Assembly (NCBI GenBank): GCA_038748065.1
Contig: JBCDJG010000004.1
Location: 62,001-126,000, forward strand
From: JBCDJG01 sp038748065
Lineage (GTDB): Bacteria; Pseudomonadota; Gammaproteobacteria; Pseudomonadales; Halieaceae
Length of the DNA stretch: 64,000 nucleotides
Reading direction: 5' to 3'
In this document: in pieces, positions 16,458 to 26,234 of the stretch
Layout: each line of letters begins with the position of its first letter
How positions within the stretch are numbered: the stretch's first letter is position 1
The notes under the pieces: generated by a model
The model's input: the letters and a program-made list of their open reading frames with translations, nothing else
Databases searched by the model: none
Told to the model about the DNA's origin: nothing
Made by a program: the position numbers and the translations under genes

Positions 16458-19400
16458 ATGAGCGCAGGCCTTTACAGACCTGAAGAATTCCGTGACAACT
16501 GCGGATTCGGCTTGATCGCCCACATTGAGGGGCAGGCGAGCCACCGCCTGCTGCAAACGGCTATAGAGTCTCTCACCTGTATGACCCATCGCGGCGGTAT
16601 CGCAGCCGATGGCAAGACCGGTGATGGCTGCGGACTTCTGATGCAGATGCCGAGTGAGTTCATCAGGACCGTGGCGCGCGAACAGTTCAGTGCCGAACTC
16701 GACGAGCGCTTCGCTATCGGTCAAATATTCCTGAGCACCGACAGCACCCGCGCGGCGGCCGCGCGCAGCAACATGGATAACGCCCTGGTCGAGCAGGGCG
16801 TCAGTGTTGTGGGCTGGCGGGAGGTCCCCACCGACCCCTCTGTGTGCGGAGAGATTGCTCTCGCGACCCTGCCGCGCATCGAGCAGGTTTTCATCGATGC
16901 CCCAGGGCTGAGCTCGGAACAGCTGTCCAGCGCGTTGCTAGTGGCGCGGCGCAAAGCGGAAATGGCAAACGAGGCGGACAAAGACTTTTATATCTGCAGC
17001 CTCTCCGGACGCGTGATCTCCTACAAGGGCTTGATGATGCCTGTCGACCTGACGGCGTTTTACCCGGACCTCGGCGATAGCCGCCTTGAGACCGCTATCT
17101 GCGTTTTTCATCAGCGTTTCTCCACCAATACGATGCCGCGTTGGCCCCTGGCACAGCCCTTCCGCCTGCTGGCCCACAACGGCGAGATCAACACGATCGA
17201 AGGCAACCGCAACTGGGCCGATGCCCGCACGGCTGCCTTCGACACCGAGCGTCTGCCGTACATTGCAGACATCGCACCGCTGGTCAATCGCACCGGCTCA
17301 GACTCCTCCAGCCTCGATAACATGCTCGACGTATTGCTGACTGGCGGCGTCGATATGGCCCGGGCCTTGCGCATGCTCATCCCGCCCGCCTGGCAGAATA
17401 TGGAATCTATGGATCCGGACCTGCGGGCCTTTTACGAATACCATTCGATGCATATGGAGCCCTGGGATGGCCCTGCGGGTGTGGTACTGACGGACGGCCG
17501 CTACGCTGTTTGTCTGCTGGATCGCAACGGGCTGCGGCCGGCGCGTTGGGTGACAACTACCGATGGTTTCATCACGCTGGCCTCGGAAATCGGCACCCAC
17601 GGCTACAAGCCGGAAGACGTGATCGCCAAGGGGCGAGTCGGCCCCGGGCAGATCCTGATGGTGGATACCGAGACGGGCGAGGTGCTGGAAACCGACGAGA
17701 TCGACGCCCGCCTCAAGGCGCGACACCCTTACAAGCAGTGGCTCCGAGAGAAAGCACAGCGCATCGAGGGCACCTTTGGTGGCGAACAGGCGCCGGGCGT
17801 TGATATCGAAGCGCTAGATGCCTACATGAAAATGTTTCAGGTCAGCTTTGAGGAGCGGGACCAGGTGCTTAGGCCCCTGGCGGAATCCGGTAACGAAGCC
17901 GTTGGATCGATGGGCGACGATACGCCGATGGCCGTCCTATCGCGCGCCGAGCGCTCGCTGTACGACTACTTCCGGCAGAAATTCGCCCAGGTCACCAACC
18001 CCCCGATTGACCCCCTGCGCGAGACGATCGTCATGTCGCTGGAGACGGATCTCGGTGGGGAGAAGAATATTTTCCATGAAGGCCCGGAGCACGCCGATCG
18101 CGTGATCCTGACCTCCCCGGTACTGTCGCAGGGTAAGTTCAACACGCTCATGCAGCTCGACCGACCTGGTTTCAAGGTTGTCGATATCGACTGCACCTAC
18201 GACCCCTTTGCCAAGGGCTTGCGGCAGGCGGTCGAGGACATTGCCGCGCAGGCCGAGCAGGCCGTGCGCGACGGCGCCACCATACTGATCCTGTCCGACA
18301 GGGCCGTGAGCAAGACGCGCTTGCCTGTCCACAGCCTGTTGGTAACCGGCGCGGTGCACCACCACCTGATAAAGGTCGGACTGCGGATTGATGCGAACCT
18401 GGTCATCGAGACCGCAACGGCGCGAGATTCGCACCAGATCGCCTGCCTGATTGGCTTTGGAGCGACTGCGATTTATCCCTACCTCGCCTACGAAGTGCTG
18501 GGTGACCTGATCCGCAATGGCGAGGTGCTGGGCGAGCCCAGCACCTGCTACAAGAACTATCGCAAGGGCGTTAACAAAGGCCTGCTCAAGATCATGTCCA
18601 AGATGGGCATTTCGGCGGTCAGCTCCTACCGCGGAGCGCAGCTGTTTGAGGCGGTAGGCCTGGCCCGTGAAGTGATCGACCTGGCTTTTGTCGGCGTCGC
18701 TTCTCGCATAGAGGGCGCGGGCTTTGCCGAGCTGGAAGCAGACCAGAAGGCACTGGCACGCCGCGCCTAGAGCAATCGCAAGACGATCGAGCAGGGCGGC
18801 CTGCTGAAATACGTTCACGGGCAGGAGTATCACGCCTTCAACCCGGACGTGGTGACTTCGTTGCAGTTGGCGGTTGCCAGCGGAGACTACGCCGACTACC
18901 AGCGCTATGCGGCCCTGGTTAATGATCGGCCGGTCGCTACCCTGCGCGACCTGATGAAGCCTGTTGAGGCGCCGACCCCGCTGTCGCTGGACCAGGTCGA
19001 GCCCATAGAGAATATCCTGAAGCGCTTTGACTCCGCCGGCATGTCACTGGGCGCTCTCAGCCCTGAGGCGCACGAAGGCCTGGCCGCCGCGATGAACCGC
19101 ATTGGCGCCCGTTCCAACTCCGGTGAAGGTGGAGAAGATCCAGCACGCTTCGGCACAGAGCGGGTTTCCAAGATCAAACAGATTGCTTCCGGCCGCTTTG
19201 GTGTGACGCCGCATTACCTGGTGAACGCCGAGGTGCTGCAGATCAAGGTTGCCCAGGGCGCCAAGCCCGGTGAGGGCGGCCAGCTCCCCGGTGGCAAGGT
19301 GAATGAACTGATCGCGCGCCTGCGCTATTCCGTGCCCGGTGTGACCCTGATTTCGCCGCCGCCGCACCACGATATCTACTCCATCGAGGACCTGGCGCAG

Positions 19401-20900
19401 CTGATTTTTGACCTCAAGCAGGTGAACCCCGAGGCGCTGGTGTCGGTCAAGCTGGTATCAGAGCCGGGGGTCGGCACGATCGCCGCGGGCGTGGCCAAGG
19501 CCTACGCGGACCTGATCACTATCTCCGGTTACGATGGCGGCACCGCGGCCAGCCCGCTCACCTCTATCCGCTATGCCGGATCACCCTGGGAGCTGGGCCT
19601 TGCAGAAGTGCAGCAGACCCTGCGCGGCAACAGCCTGCGTGGCAACATCCGCCTGCAGACTGACGGTGGTCTGAAAACCGGCCTGGATGTCATCAAGGCA
19701 GCCATCCTTGGTGCGGAGAGCTTTGGCTTTGGTACAGTGCCCATGGTCGCCCTGGGCTGTAAATATCTGCGTATCTGCCACTTGAACAACTGCGCTACGG
19801 GTGTCGCGACCCAGAATGAGAAGCTGCGGGAAGATCACTTCAACGGCACCATCGAGATGGTCGTCAATTTATTTACCTTCATCGCGACCGAGACTCGCGA
19901 GTGGCTGGCTCGCCTGGGCGTTGCATCCATCGAGGAGTTGATCGGGCGCACCGACCTTCTTGAAGTACTGCCCGGCGAGACAGATCGCCAGGCCCGGCTC
20001 GACCTCAGCCCCATCCTGCACAAGGACGAGGAGGCGGAAGGCCAGCCCGAGTTTTGCCAGGTAAGCTCCAACGACCCCTTCGACAAGGGCGAGAAGGCTG
20101 AAGAGATGGTGGCTGCCACGCTGCCCACTATCGAAGCAGGCACGGGCGGTGAGTTCGCCTTTGACGTCTGCAACTGTGATCGCTCAATCGGCGCACGACT
20201 GTCGGGTGAGATTGCGCGACGTTACGGCAACAACGGCATGGAAGAGTCGCCGCTGGTGCTGCGCCTGACGGGCACCGCGGGCCAGAGCTTTGGCGTATGG
20301 AATGCCGGCGGCCTGCATATGTACCTCGAAGGTGACAGCAACGACTACGTCGGCAAGGGCATGGCAGGCGGCAAGCTGGTGATCTCGCCGCCCAAGGGCA
20401 GCGCCTTCCGTTCTCAGGAGACTGCCATCATCGGCAACACTTGCCTGTATGGCGCAACGGGTGGCCGGCTGTTCGCAGCCGGAGTGGCTGGCGAGCGCTT
20501 TGCAGTTCGCAACTCGGGCGTGCACGCGGTGGTTGAAGGTGCAGGAGACCACTGCTGCGAATACATGACGGGCGGTAACGTTACGGTGCTTGGCCCCACG
20601 GGCGTTAACTTCGGGGCGGGCATGACCGGTGGCTTTGCCTACGTGCTCGACGCTGATCGCAGCTTTATTGACAACTACAACAGCGAGCTGGTGGAGATTC
20701 ACCGCGTGACCTCCGAACACATGGAGCCCTATCGCTACCACCTGCGCCGCAATATTCAGGAGTTTACCGAGGAGACAGGCTCGCTTTGGGGTGCAGAATT
20801 ACTGCGCAACTTTGAGGACTATGTCGGTAAGTTCTGGCTGGTCAAGCCAAAGGCGGCGGACCTGCAGAAACTGTTGTCGCGGCTGCGCAACACGGACTGA
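16458..20900 (+). pseudogene. gltB: Glutamate synthase large subunit, interrupted by an in-frame TAG
   Basis: Read through one stop, this is a complete 1480-residue GltB: a class II glutaminase domain with catalytic Cys15 (FRDNCGFGLIAH) after a short propeptide, the central domain, the FMN/2-oxoglutarate synthase domain with the 3Fe-4S cysteines (CKYLRICHLNNCATG), and the C-terminal beta-helix. A TAG at 18768-18770 splits it into 770- and 683-residue pieces in the same frame. Codons after the stop continue the homology (RKTIEQGGLLKYVHGQEYHA) with no start codon or ribosome site. Homologues appear to have Trp there, so TGG-to-TAG is the simplest cause. It could be a real nonsense mutation or a sequence error; gltD downstream is intact. 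Confidence 0.9.
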
Positions 20901-20923
20901 TTGCCGATTGGCAGGATGAGGTT

Positions 20924-22345
20924 ATGAGCAATCGTTTGGCGAACAATTTCCAGTTTATCGATGTCGGGCGCAACGACCCCGACAAGAAAGCACTGGCTGA
21001 GCGCAAGACGGAATACGTCGAGATTTACGAGCCCTACACGCGGGAGCAGGTAGCCGACCAGTCACATCGCTGCCTGGAATGCGGCAACCCTTACTGCGAG
21101 TGGAAGTGCCCGGTGCACAACTTCATTCCTAACTGGTTGAAACTTGTCGCGGAAGGCAACCTCTTCGAAGCGGCGGAGTTGAGCCACCAGACCAATACGC
21201 TGCCTGAGGTGTGTGGACGGGTGTGCCCCCAGGACCGGCTTTGTGAGGGTGCCTGCACTCTGAATGACGGCTTTGGCGCGGTCACCATCGGCGCGTCTGA
21301 AAAGTATATTACGGATACCGCCCTCGCCATGGGTTGGCGACCCGATCTCTCCGATGTTGTGCAAACGGACAAACGCGTCGCGATAATTGGCGCAGGCCCG
21401 GCGGGTCTTGGCTGCGCCGATGTCTTGACCCGGGCGGGGGTTAAGGCGGTTGTGTTTGATCGCTACCCGGAAATTGGTGGGCTGCTGACCTTTGGCATAC
21501 CGGAGTTTAAGCTGGAGAAAGAAGTCATGCGTCGCCGCCGAGAGGTTTTCGAAGGCATGGGCATCGAATTTCGCATGAATACGGAAGTCGGTCGCGACGT
21601 AACGATTGATCAACTCATGGCAGACTATGACGCGGTGTTCCTCGGCATGGGCACTTACAAGTACATGAAGGGTGGTTTCCCGGGAGAGCAACTGCCTGGC
21701 GTGTATGAGGCCCTGCCCTATCTCGTGGGCAACGTGAACCATAATCAGGGCTACGAGCAGGATCCCGACGCCTACATCAACCTCAAGGGCAAGCGAGTAG
21801 TAGTACTGGGCGGCGGCGATACCGCCATGGACTGCGTGCGCACCGCGGTAAGACAGCAGGCGGAGAAGGTGATCTGTGCCTACCGCCGTGACGAGGAGAA
21901 TATGCCTGGCTCGCGTCGCGAGGTGAAAAACGCTCGCGAGGAAGGCGTAGAGTATATGTTCAACTGCCAGCCCATCGAGGTGGTTGAGTATTTTGGGCAG
22001 GCCTGTGGTGTGAAAGTCGTGCAGACTGAACTGGGCGAGCCGGATGAAGATGGGCGCCGTCGGCCGCAGCCGATTCCTGGCAGCGAGCAGATTATCGAGG
22101 CGGATGCCGTGATCATTGCCTTCGGTTTTCAGCCAGACCCGCCAGCCTGGCTCGGCGACGTGGAGGTGAAAACCAACCACTGGGATGGTGTCATCGCCGA
22201 GGAACATCAAACCTTTGCCTTCCAGACCACCAACCCAAAAATCTTCGCTGGGGGTGATATGGTACGAGGCTCAGATCTGGTGGTGACCGCGATTTGGGAA
22301 GGGCGGCAGGCCGCCGAGGGTATCCTCGACTACCTGGAAGTCTAG
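20924..22345 (+). CDS. gltD: Glutamate synthase small (beta) subunit
   Basis: A 473-residue FAD/NADPH protein that passes electrons to GltB for glutamate formation from 2-oxoglutarate and glutamine. It shows two cysteine clusters for 4Fe-4S centres (CLECGNPYCEWKCPVHN and CGRVCPQDRLCEGAC), the FAD site GAGPAGLGCADVL and the NADPH site GGGDTAMDC. It lies 23 bases after gltB with its own ribosome site (AGGATGAGGTT). It is intact, which argues for recent damage or a base-call error in gltB rather than long-term loss of the pathway. Confidence 0.96.
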   Translation: MSNRLANNFQFIDVGRNDPDKKALAERKTEYVEIYEPYTREQVADQSHRCLECGNPYCEWKCPVHNFIPNWLKLVAEGNLFEAAELSHQTNTLPEVCGRVCPQDRLCEGACTLNDGFGAVTIGASEKYITDTALAMGWRPDLSDVVQTDKRVAIIGAGPAGLGCADVLTRAGVKAVVFDRYPEIGGLLTFGIPEFKLEKEVMRRRREVFEGMGIEFRMNTEVGRDVTIDQLMADYDAVFLGMGTYKYMKGGFPGEQLPGVYEALPYLVGNVNHNQGYEQDPDAYINLKGKRVVVLGGGDTAMDCVRTAVRQQAEKVICAYRRDEENMPGSRREVKNAREEGVEYMFNCQPIEVVEYFGQACGVKVVQTELGEPDEDGRRRPQPIPGSEQIIEADAVIIAFGFQPDPPAWLGDVEVKTNHWDGVIAEEHQTFAFQTTNPKIFAGGDMVRGSDLVVTAIWEGRQAAEGILDYLEV

Positions 22346-22409
22346 CCCGGCCGGCGCAAGCTCCCCACTACTTTTGCAAGGAGCCGCCAGTGCCCCAGAA
22401 ATGTGAGCT

Positions 22410-23474
22410 ATGACAGAATTAAAAAACGACCGCTTCCTGCGCGCCCTGCTACGTCAGCCCGTTGATCGCACACCTATCTGGATGATGCGGCAGGCCGGGC
22501 GTTATCTCCCGGAGTACCGCGCAACGCGGGCCGAGGCGGGCTCCTTCCTTGATTTGTGCAAGAACACCGAACTGGCCTGCGAGGTTACGCTGCAACCGCT
22601 TAGGCGTTACCCCATGGACGCGGCTATCCTGTTCTCGGACATCTTGACCATTCCGGATGCGTTGGGCCTTGGCCTGTATTTTGAAGAGGGTGAGGGCCCA
22701 CGCTTTCACAAGACGGTGCGCAGCGAGGCCGATCTCGCTGGCTTGAACAGCTTCAGTGCCGCTGACGACCTTAGCTATGTGATGGATGCCGTAAGCGCGA
22801 TCCGTAGTGCGCTTGGTGGTGATGTACCGCTCATTGGTTTCAGCGGCAGCCCTTGGACACTGGCGACTTACATGATCGAGGGCGGCTCTTCCAAAGACTT
22901 CGCCCGCGCCAAGGGTATGGCCTACGACCAGCCTGCGCTCATGCACAGCTTGCTCTCACTGTTGGCAGACGCGGTGACCGATTACCTGGCGGCGCAAATT
23001 GCGGCGGGCGCCCAAGCCGTACAGATTTTCGATACCTGGGGCGGCGCTCTACCGGCCTGGGCCTACCCCAAATTTTCGCTGAACTACATGGCGAAGATAG
23101 TAGCGGGCCTGCCCCGCGAGGCGGATGGGCGCCAGGTGCCCGTAATTGTCTTCACCAAGGGCGGCGGTCAGTGGCTGGAGCAAATAGCCGACTGTGGCGC
23201 TGATGCGGTGGGCCTGGATTGGACCACGGATATCGGGGCAGCCCGCTCGCGCGTTGGGGACCGGGTTGCCTTACAGGGCAATATGGATCCGGCCATGTTG
23301 TTTGCGAGCCCTGGCCGCATTCGCGAAGAGGTCGGAACGATACTCGCAGGCTACGGTGCTGGCGGCGGGCATGTCTTCAACCTCGGCCATGGCATCACGC
23401 CAGGCGTTAACCCCGATCATGTCACCGCGTTTGTCGATGCGGTGCAGGAGCTCTCACCGGCCTACCACAGCTGA
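22410..23474 (+). CDS. hemE: Uroporphyrinogen decarboxylase
   Basis: A 354-residue enzyme that removes four carboxyl groups from uroporphyrinogen III to give coproporphyrinogen III in haem synthesis. The N-terminal signature PIWMMRQAGRYLPEYRATR carries the substrate-binding arginines; DILTIPDALG, GFSGSPWTLATYMIEGG and LGHGITPGVNPDHV are further family motifs. Length is standard. It follows gltD after 64 bases, a known order in gammaproteobacteria, and is convergent with cysE. Confidence 0.97.
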   Translation: MTELKNDRFLRALLRQPVDRTPIWMMRQAGRYLPEYRATRAEAGSFLDLCKNTELACEVTLQPLRRYPMDAAILFSDILTIPDALGLGLYFEEGEGPRFHKTVRSEADLAGLNSFSAADDLSYVMDAVSAIRSALGGDVPLIGFSGSPWTLATYMIEGGSSKDFARAKGMAYDQPALMHSLLSLLADAVTDYLAAQIAAGAQAVQIFDTWGGALPAWAYPKFSLNYMAKIVAGLPREADGRQVPVIVFTKGGGQWLEQIADCGADAVGLDWTTDIGAARSRVGDRVALQGNMDPAMLFASPGRIREEVGTILAGYGAGGGHVFNLGHGITPGVNPDHVTAFVDAVQELSPAYHS

Positions 23475-23492
23475 GCAGGTCGCCCGTTTATT

Positions 23493-24338
23493 TCAGCCAG
23501 CTTTCTTCTGTGCAGGTTGCTGGTTGGCGCTTTGCTCTTCCGCTTCCTCGTCGCAGCAAAAGTCGTGCTCCATCTCCAGCGCAGGCTGTTCTGAAGCCGG
23601 CCGGCCGACCACTTTAGCGGGTACGCCAGCCACAGTGGTGTGCGGTGGTACCTCATCCAGCACCACGCTGCCGGCGCCGACCTTAGCGCCCTCGCCCACC
23701 CGGATATTGCCGAGTATCTTGGCACCTGCGCTAATCAGCACACCGTCGCCGATCTTCGGATGACGGTCGCCCTCATCCTTGCCCGTACCGCCAAGGGTGA
23801 CCGACTGCAGGATGGAGACGTTGTTACCCACTACCGCAGTCTCACCAATGACCAGGCCAGTGGCATGATCCAGCATGATGCCCTGACCAAGTTTGGCTGC
23901 CGGGTGGATATCAACCCCGAACTCTGATGACACGCGGTTTTGCAGAAACAGCGCCAGTGACTCGCGGCCCTCGCCCCACAGGCAGTGCGCCACGCGGTGC
24001 ATCTGCAAGGCGTGGAACCCCTTGAAGTAAAGGAAGGGGATGTACAGCTCGTGGCAGGCGGAGTCGCGATCCAGCACGGCTGTCAGATCAGCGCGCACGG
24101 CTTGGCCGATGTTGACGCAGGAGCGCAGGGCGTTAAGGATGACCTCGCGAAGCATCAGCGAGGAGGCCACCACGCTGTCCAGCTGACTGGCCAGGTGAAA
24201 GCTGAGGGCACCCTCCAGGCTGGCGTGATTCAAGATGCTTGAGTGCAGGAAGCTGGCCAGCATTCTCTCTTCCTGCGCCTGCCGCTCGGTCTCCTCGCGA
24301 ATGCGTGCCCAGACAGGGTCCGGATTTTGTATGCTCAT
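23493..24338 (-). CDS. cysE: Serine O-acetyltransferase
   Basis: A 281-residue CysE of the E. coli type: an N-terminal helical domain (to about residue 140) followed by left-handed beta-helix hexapeptide repeats with DIHPAAKLGQGIMLDHATG, VIGETAVVGNNVSILQSVTLGG and AGSVVLDEVPPHTTVAGVPA. It makes O-acetylserine, the first step to cysteine. The C-terminal tail (from about 250) is acidic and carries a Cys-Cys pair, and is unlike the conserved inhibitory tail. Its start overlaps the stop of the TrmB-like gene by 4 bases (ATGA), so the two are translationally coupled. Confidence 0.93.
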   Translation of the reverse strand: MSIQNPDPVWARIREETERQAQEERMLASFLHSSILNHASLEGALSFHLASQLDSVVASSLMLREVILNALRSCVNIGQAVRADLTAVLDRDSACHELYIPFLYFKGFHALQMHRVAHCLWGEGRESLALFLQNRVSSEFGVDIHPAAKLGQGIMLDHATGLVIGETAVVGNNVSILQSVTLGGTGKDEGDRHPKIGDGVLISAGAKILGNIRVGEGAKVGAGSVVLDEVPPHTTVAGVPAKVVGRPASEQPALEMEHDFCCDEEAEEQSANQQPAQKKAG

Positions 24339-25081
24339 AAGATCACCTCTCTCGAGCCATGCTCAGTCGATACGTATTGTACCTTAGGTTGTAGCCTGGC
24401 CTGGTAGTGCCAAAGTGCTTGGCCGCTGGCGAGATATTTGCGCTCAAATAGTGTTATGGGCTCTGACACCTGGAGCTGGGCAATCCAGCCCTGCTGCCCG
24501 GCCAGCTGCAGGGCCAGGCCGAACTCCTCTACATAAAGCTGCCAGTTGGAGCGCAGTTCAATCTGCCCGCCGAGGGCCAGCAGATCGGCTAAGCCTGGGT
24601 GACCATGAATGCGCCGGCCCAGGTGTGCGGGCTTGGGCCAGGGGTTGGGGTAAAGCAGGTAGTGAAAATCAACGCTGATGCCCGCCTCGCGCAGTAGCTG
24701 CCAGATAGGCTCGCAATGCGCGCGCAGCAGCAGGTAGTTCGGAGGTGGCGTAGCCAGCGGTTGATGCCTGGCGAGGCGGGCGCTTGACTGATCGATACCC
24801 ACCACAAAGTGTTCGGGGTGTATTGCCGCGAGCCTCTGTGTGCTGAGGCCAGTGCCGCAGAAGGAGTCCAGTACCAGCCGCCTGCCAGCTCGGGCCTCTG
24901 TCAGTCTCGCAAAGGCCTTAAGGTTGTACTCTGCGATTGGCTTGCGGTGACGGCTGGCAAGGTGTTTCTCAACGACTTGTGCCAGCCGTGGGTGCATGCC
25001 CTGCTGGCTAGAGCTGACACTGCGCGATGCGCCAGGTCTTTTCCCATCTGATTCTTTCTCGTCTGATTCTTTCTGGCTCAT
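24335..25081 (-). CDS. TrmB-like SAM-dependent methyltransferase
   Basis: About 248 residues from the ATG at 25081 (a GTG at 25099 would add six). The core has a Rossmann SAM site (LVLDSFCGTGLSTQRLA), VVGIDQSSARL, and LLYPNPWPKPAHLGRRIHG, which matches the active-site loop of tRNA guanine-N7 methyltransferases (PDPWPKxRHxKRR). It differs enough from canonical TrmB that the substrate is uncertain. The N-terminal 40 residues are charged and low-complexity. It is the first gene of a two-gene unit with cysE and is divergent from the acyltransferase gene at 25156. Confidence 0.78.
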   Translation of the reverse strand: MSQKESDEKESDGKRPGASRSVSSSQQGMHPRLAQVVEKHLASRHRKPIAEYNLKAFARLTEARAGRRLVLDSFCGTGLSTQRLAAIHPEHFVVGIDQSSARLARHQPLATPPPNYLLLRAHCEPIWQLLREAGISVDFHYLLYPNPWPKPAHLGRRIHGHPGLADLLALGGQIELRSNWQLYVEEFGLALQLAGQQGWIAQLQVSEPITLFERKYLASGQALWHYQARLQPKVQYVSTEHGSREVIL

Positions 25082-25155
25082 CGCGTTGATGTTAGCCACT
25101 GCCGCTGGGATGATAAAGCCGACCGAAAAACCGCCCGCTGATCCGGACCCACCTT

Positions 25156-25884
25156 ATGCGCAAGGACCTTCGACCTTATTGGCTCAAGAAGCTGTATATG
25201 ACGTATCGCCGCTGGTATACGGATTACTTCTTGCGGCCGCAGTGCGAGTATCTAGGCCCGTGGGATGCCGTCTCTAAGCCCTGGTATGTGCATATTTCGG
25301 GCCCAAATATACGCATAGGCAAATGCTTAACGGCCATCGGTGAACCCATGCACCGGGTAGAAATCGGCGTATGGGGCCGCGAGGACGGCCACGGGCGCAT
25401 CGAAATCGGCGACGATGCCCTGCTCAGTCCCGGCACGCGTATCAGTGCCTCTGATGAAATTGTCATCGGTAACGCCGTGATGATGGCCAACGGTACCTAC
25501 ATCACCGACTCAGACTGGCATACCGTTTACGACCGCACTCAGCGCGACAGCGAAGCCAAACCCGTACATATCGGTGACAACGTCTGGCTCGGCGACGGCT
25601 GCTGCATCCTCAAGGGCGTGACCATCGGCGACAACTCGATCGTCGCCGCGCGCGCCGTCGTGACTCACGACATCCCCGCCAACGTTATCGTTGCCGGTAA
25701 TCCAGCCAAGGTCGTACGCGAGCTCGACTCTGAGCGCGGCTTTCGCACCCGCACTGACTACTTCGCCGATCCCGCCGGCCTCGAGCGCTTCTTCGACCAG
25801 GTCGATAAAGATGTGCTTGTCGGTAACTCCTTCTTCCGCTGGCTCCTGTCCATCATTTACCCGAAATCCCTTAAGTGGAAGTAG
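25156..25884 (+). CDS. Left-handed beta-helix acyltransferase (WbbJ/Maa type)
   Basis: A 242-residue protein with a basic N-terminus and a hexapeptide-repeat domain over residues 55-195 (RIEIGDDALLSPGTRISA, IHIGDNVWLGDGCCILK-like, VTIGDNSIVAARAVVT, VIVAGNPAKVVREL). Such enzymes transfer acetyl or other acyl groups to sugars or antibiotics. The C-terminal RWLLSIIYPKSLKWK is amphipathic and may touch the membrane. Divergent neighbour of the TrmB-like gene and convergent with srkA across the two structured repeats. The acceptor substrate cannot be told from sequence. Confidence 0.82.
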   Translation: MRKDLRPYWLKKLYMTYRRWYTDYFLRPQCEYLGPWDAVSKPWYVHISGPNIRIGKCLTAIGEPMHRVEIGVWGREDGHGRIEIGDDALLSPGTRISASDEIVIGNAVMMANGTYITDSDWHTVYDRTQRDSEAKPVHIGDNVWLGDGCCILKGVTIGDNSIVAARAVVTHDIPANVIVAGNPAKVVRELDSERGFRTRTDYFADPAGLERFFDQVDKDVLVGNSFFRWLLSIIYPKSLKWK

Positions 25885-25921
25885 TCTCGGGGCAAAGACT
25901 CCGTCATCTCGTATCCCGGCC

Positions 25922-26023
25922 AGGGCCCGGGGGCTTTTCTCAGGACTCGCCGTGAATACATCCATGTAGGCTCGAGTGAGCCATCCATGGCTCACACGGT
26001 CCTGAAAAAAGCCCCCGGACCCT
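25922..26023. repeat. Long-stem structured repeat, element 1 (three-way junction)
   Basis: Arms at 25922-25946 and 25999-26023 are complementary over 25 bases with two mismatches. They enclose 52 bases that hold two perfect small hairpins, TACAT-CC-ATGTA (25957-25968) and TGAGCCAT-CC-ATGGCTCA (25977-25994), both built on a CATCCATG core. The right arm carries a run of six A and the left arm TTTT, so it may terminate transcription from both convergent genes. Confidence 0.8.
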
Positions 26024-26098
26024 AGCCTCTACAGGCTTGGCCGACAGATGGCTTCAAGTCCATTACTGAGTAGAGTTACAGTTGGTAGGGCAGTGGGG

Positions 26099-26196
26099 CA
26101 GAAGCCGTCTCTCCAGGGATGTGTGAGGCCATGGATGGCCGAGGCCAAGCTGGCATGGATGCCCGCTTTAAGCGGTCCCTGGAGAGACGGCTTCTG
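26099..26196. repeat. Long-stem structured repeat, element 2 (inverse orientation)
   Basis: Arms at 26099-26119 and 26176-26196 pair perfectly over 21 bases. The 56-base interior holds GGCCAT-GG-ATGGCC (26127-26140), GGCAT-GG-ATGCC (26152-26163) and CCGCTT-T-AAGCGG (26163-26175). The CATGGATG cores are the reverse complement of element 1's CATCCATG cores, so the two elements face opposite ways. The outer stems differ in sequence. Together with element 1 it fills most of the 350 bases between the two convergent genes. Confidence 0.8.
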
Positions 26197-26234
26197 GCGC
26201 GCTGACCGGCGTTTGGAGAACCTGGGATAGTAAG

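Noticed and set aside
16458..20900. gltB as two separate genes (770 and 683 residues)
   Set aside because: The second part has no start codon with a ribosome site, both parts share a frame, and conserved sequence continues across the stop. One interrupted gene explains everything.
21062..22210. 382-residue open frame antisense to gltD
   Set aside because: It lies wholly opposite a well-conserved gene, has no family motifs, and is of a kind expected from GC-rich codon bias.
25885..26234. Short protein genes in the gap between the acyltransferase and srkA genes
   Set aside because: The open frames there are made by the palindromic arms and have no ribosome sites; the DNA is explained by the two structured repeats.
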